A DNA stretch of 7,169 nucleotides, from the NCBI GenBank assembly GCA_003565575.1, contig PXBV01000332.1, positions 1-7,169 of the forward strand, given 5' to 3'. Positions 5,922 to 7,169 of this stretch are shown here, piece after piece (position 1 is the first letter of the stretch; every line of letters starts with the position of its first letter). This DNA is from Psychroflexus sp. Its GTDB lineage: Bacteria > Bacteroidota > Bacteroidia > Flavobacteriales > Flavobacteriaceae. A model generated the notes under the pieces. It did not search any database and was not told the DNA's origin. It was given only the letters and a program-made list of their open reading frames with translations. The translations under genes and the position numbers were made by a program.

Positions 5922-7169
5922 TGAAAACTCATCCTCTAGACATATTAAAAACCTACTGGGGTTATAGTAGTTTTAAACCTCCACAAAAAGACGCGATTAC
6001 GTCTGTCCTAGAAGGCAAAGATACCTGTGTGTTTTTACCTACTGGTGGCGGCAAATCACTTTGCTTCCAAGTCCCTTCCTTAGCTATGGAGGGTATTTGT
6101 ATTGTGATTTCTCCTTTGATAGCGCTTATGCAAGACCAAGTCGAAAACTTGAAGTCCCGTGGTATTAAAGCTGAATTGCTCAAAAGTGGGATGCATTATT
6201 CAGAAATCGACCAGAAACTAGATAATTGTATTTACGGCAACTATAAGTTTTTGTACCTCTCTCCTGAACGACTTCAACAAGACATAGTACAGCAACGTAT
6301 CAGTAAAATGAATGTGAATCTTATTGCTGTAGATGAAGCGCATTGCATCTCTCAATGGGGGCATGACTTTAGACCGGCTTACAGAGAAATTCATATCTTA
6401 AGAGAGCTTCACCCTCTAGTCTCGATTATTGCTCTTACAGCTACTGCAACTCACCAAGTCAAACTAGATATTCAAGAGCAGCTCCAACTTAAAGATGCCA
6501 CGTGTGTTGAGGAAAGTTTTGAAAGAGATAATATTTCTTTTGTTAAAAAAGCTTCCAATGATAAGATGAATGATTTGTACGAGGTTTTACAAAACGCACC
6601 ACCAAGTCAAATTGTTTATGTAAGAAACAGGTCATCTTGTAAGGAGATTTCAAAAATTCTTAATAAAAAAGGTTTAAAGTCTACTTATTTTCACGGTGGG
6701 ATTACTCAAACAGAAAAACAAAATAGACTCGCCTCTTGGCTAGCAGAAAAACACCATATCATCATAGCAACCAATGCTTTTGGCATGGGAATAGATAAAG
6801 CTAACGTAAGACAAGTAATTCACTTTCATCTACCAGAAAGTCTAGAGAGCTATTACCAAGAGGCTGGAAGAGCAGGAAGAGATGGGCTCGCGTCCAAAGC
6901 CATCATGCTTTATAACGAAAGTGATAAATTAAGACTTCACAATCAATTTATAAAAAGTATACCCACGTTTGAAAGCGTACAGTTGATTTATAAAGCCTTG
7001 ATGAGCAATTTTCAGTTAGCCTTTGGAGAAGGGGAAAACGAAACCTTCGATTTTAATTTTATAGAGTTTTGCACAAAATATAAATTGCATTCAATCTTAA
7101 CCTATAATACATTGAATCTTTTGGATCGACTAAGTGTAATAAGTTTAGATAAATCCTTTCAAAAACAAA
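5921..7169 (+). CDS. recQ: RecQ-family ATP-dependent DNA helicase, 3' end outside the window
   Basis: A 3'-5' DNA helicase of superfamily 2, acting in recombination and replication-fork repair. The frame is open for 416 codons to the window edge. Motifs in order: motif 0 region FKPPQ (18-22), motif I LPTGGGKS (39-46, Lys45), motif II DEAH (138-141) followed by the RecQ-specific aromatic loop SQWGHDFRP (144-152), motif III ALTATAT (171-177), motif IV near VYVRNRSSC (232-240), motif V TNAFGMGIDK (284-293), motif VI QEAGRAGRDG (313-322) with arginine fingers 317 and 320. After motif VI only one cysteine (Cys384) is visible, so the four-Cys zinc site of canonical RecQ seems absent and this is probably the shorter RecQ type found beside canonical RecQ in many Bacteroidota. 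The ATG overlaps the upstream ATPase stop by one base. Expected full length, about 630 aa, is recalled rather than seen. Confidence 0.96.
   Translation, partial: MKTHPLDILKTYWGYSSFKPPQKDAITSVLEGKDTCVFLPTGGGKSLCFQVPSLAMEGICIVISPLIALMQDQVENLKSRGIKAELLKSGMHYSEIDQKLDNCIYGNYKFLYLSPERLQQDIVQQRISKMNVNLIAVDEAHCISQWGHDFRPAYREIHILRELHPLVSIIALTATATHQVKLDIQEQLQLKDATCVEESFERDNISFVKKASNDKMNDLYEVLQNAPPSQIVYVRNRSSCKEISKILNKKGLKSTYFHGGITQTEKQNRLASWLAEKHHIIIATNAFGMGIDKANVRQVIHFHLPESLESYYQEAGRAGRDGLASKAIMLYNESDKLRLHNQFIKSIPTFESVQLIYKALMSNFQLAFGEGENETFDFNFIEFCTKYKLHSILTYNTLNLLDRLSVISLDKSFQKQ

Noticed and set aside
5962..6183. Minus-strand open frame inside recQ
   Set aside because: It is antisense to the Walker A region of RecQ, which is clearly the coding frame.

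Overview
The window looks like chromosomal DNA of a Bacteroidota species, most likely a marine Flavobacteriaceae member. The signs are AT-rich sequence, a secreted laminarinase-type GH16 enzyme with a type IX secretion (T9SS) C-terminal domain, the DUF4290 family (which I know only from Bacteroidota), a TAnnTTTG-type -7 promoter box, absence of clear Shine-Dalgarno sequences, and an intergenic RNA resembling the Flavo-1 motif.

Layout. 1-163 (-): an open reading frame running off the left edge, possibly a gene start or a remnant. 164-401: intergenic, no clear element. 402-2039 (+): secreted GH16 beta-glucanase with signal peptide, N-terminal beta-rich module, catalytic domain and T9SS domain. 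2119-2249 (+): structured RNA candidate with an unusually elaborate apical part. 2325-2918 (+): small class I SAM-dependent methyltransferase, convergent with the next block. 3003-5316 (-): DUF493 protein, DUF4290 protein and MurA, transcribed in that order; the DUF4290 stop codon directly abuts the murA start codon. 5373-7169 (+): a P-loop AAA_28-type ATPase whose stop codon overlaps the start of a RecQ-family helicase by one base; the helicase runs off the right edge.

How the genes fit together. The right two thirds is a housekeeping-like region: two divergent transcription units separated by about 56 bp. One makes MurA, the first committed enzyme of peptidoglycan synthesis, together with two small conserved proteins of unknown role; the other makes an ATPase coupled to a DNA helicase. 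The left third is more accessory-like, with a polysaccharide-degrading exoenzyme and no SusC/SusD partners in view. I see no CRISPR array, insertion sequence, tRNA, rRNA or prophage.

I did not find a clearly new multi-gene system. The points most worth a second look are a gapless internal duplication in the DUF4290 protein, an Asp in place of the fosfomycin-target Cys in MurA, the enlarged Flavo-1-like RNA, a RecQ that lacks the usual zinc-cysteine cluster in the visible part, and the tight ATPase-recQ coupling.
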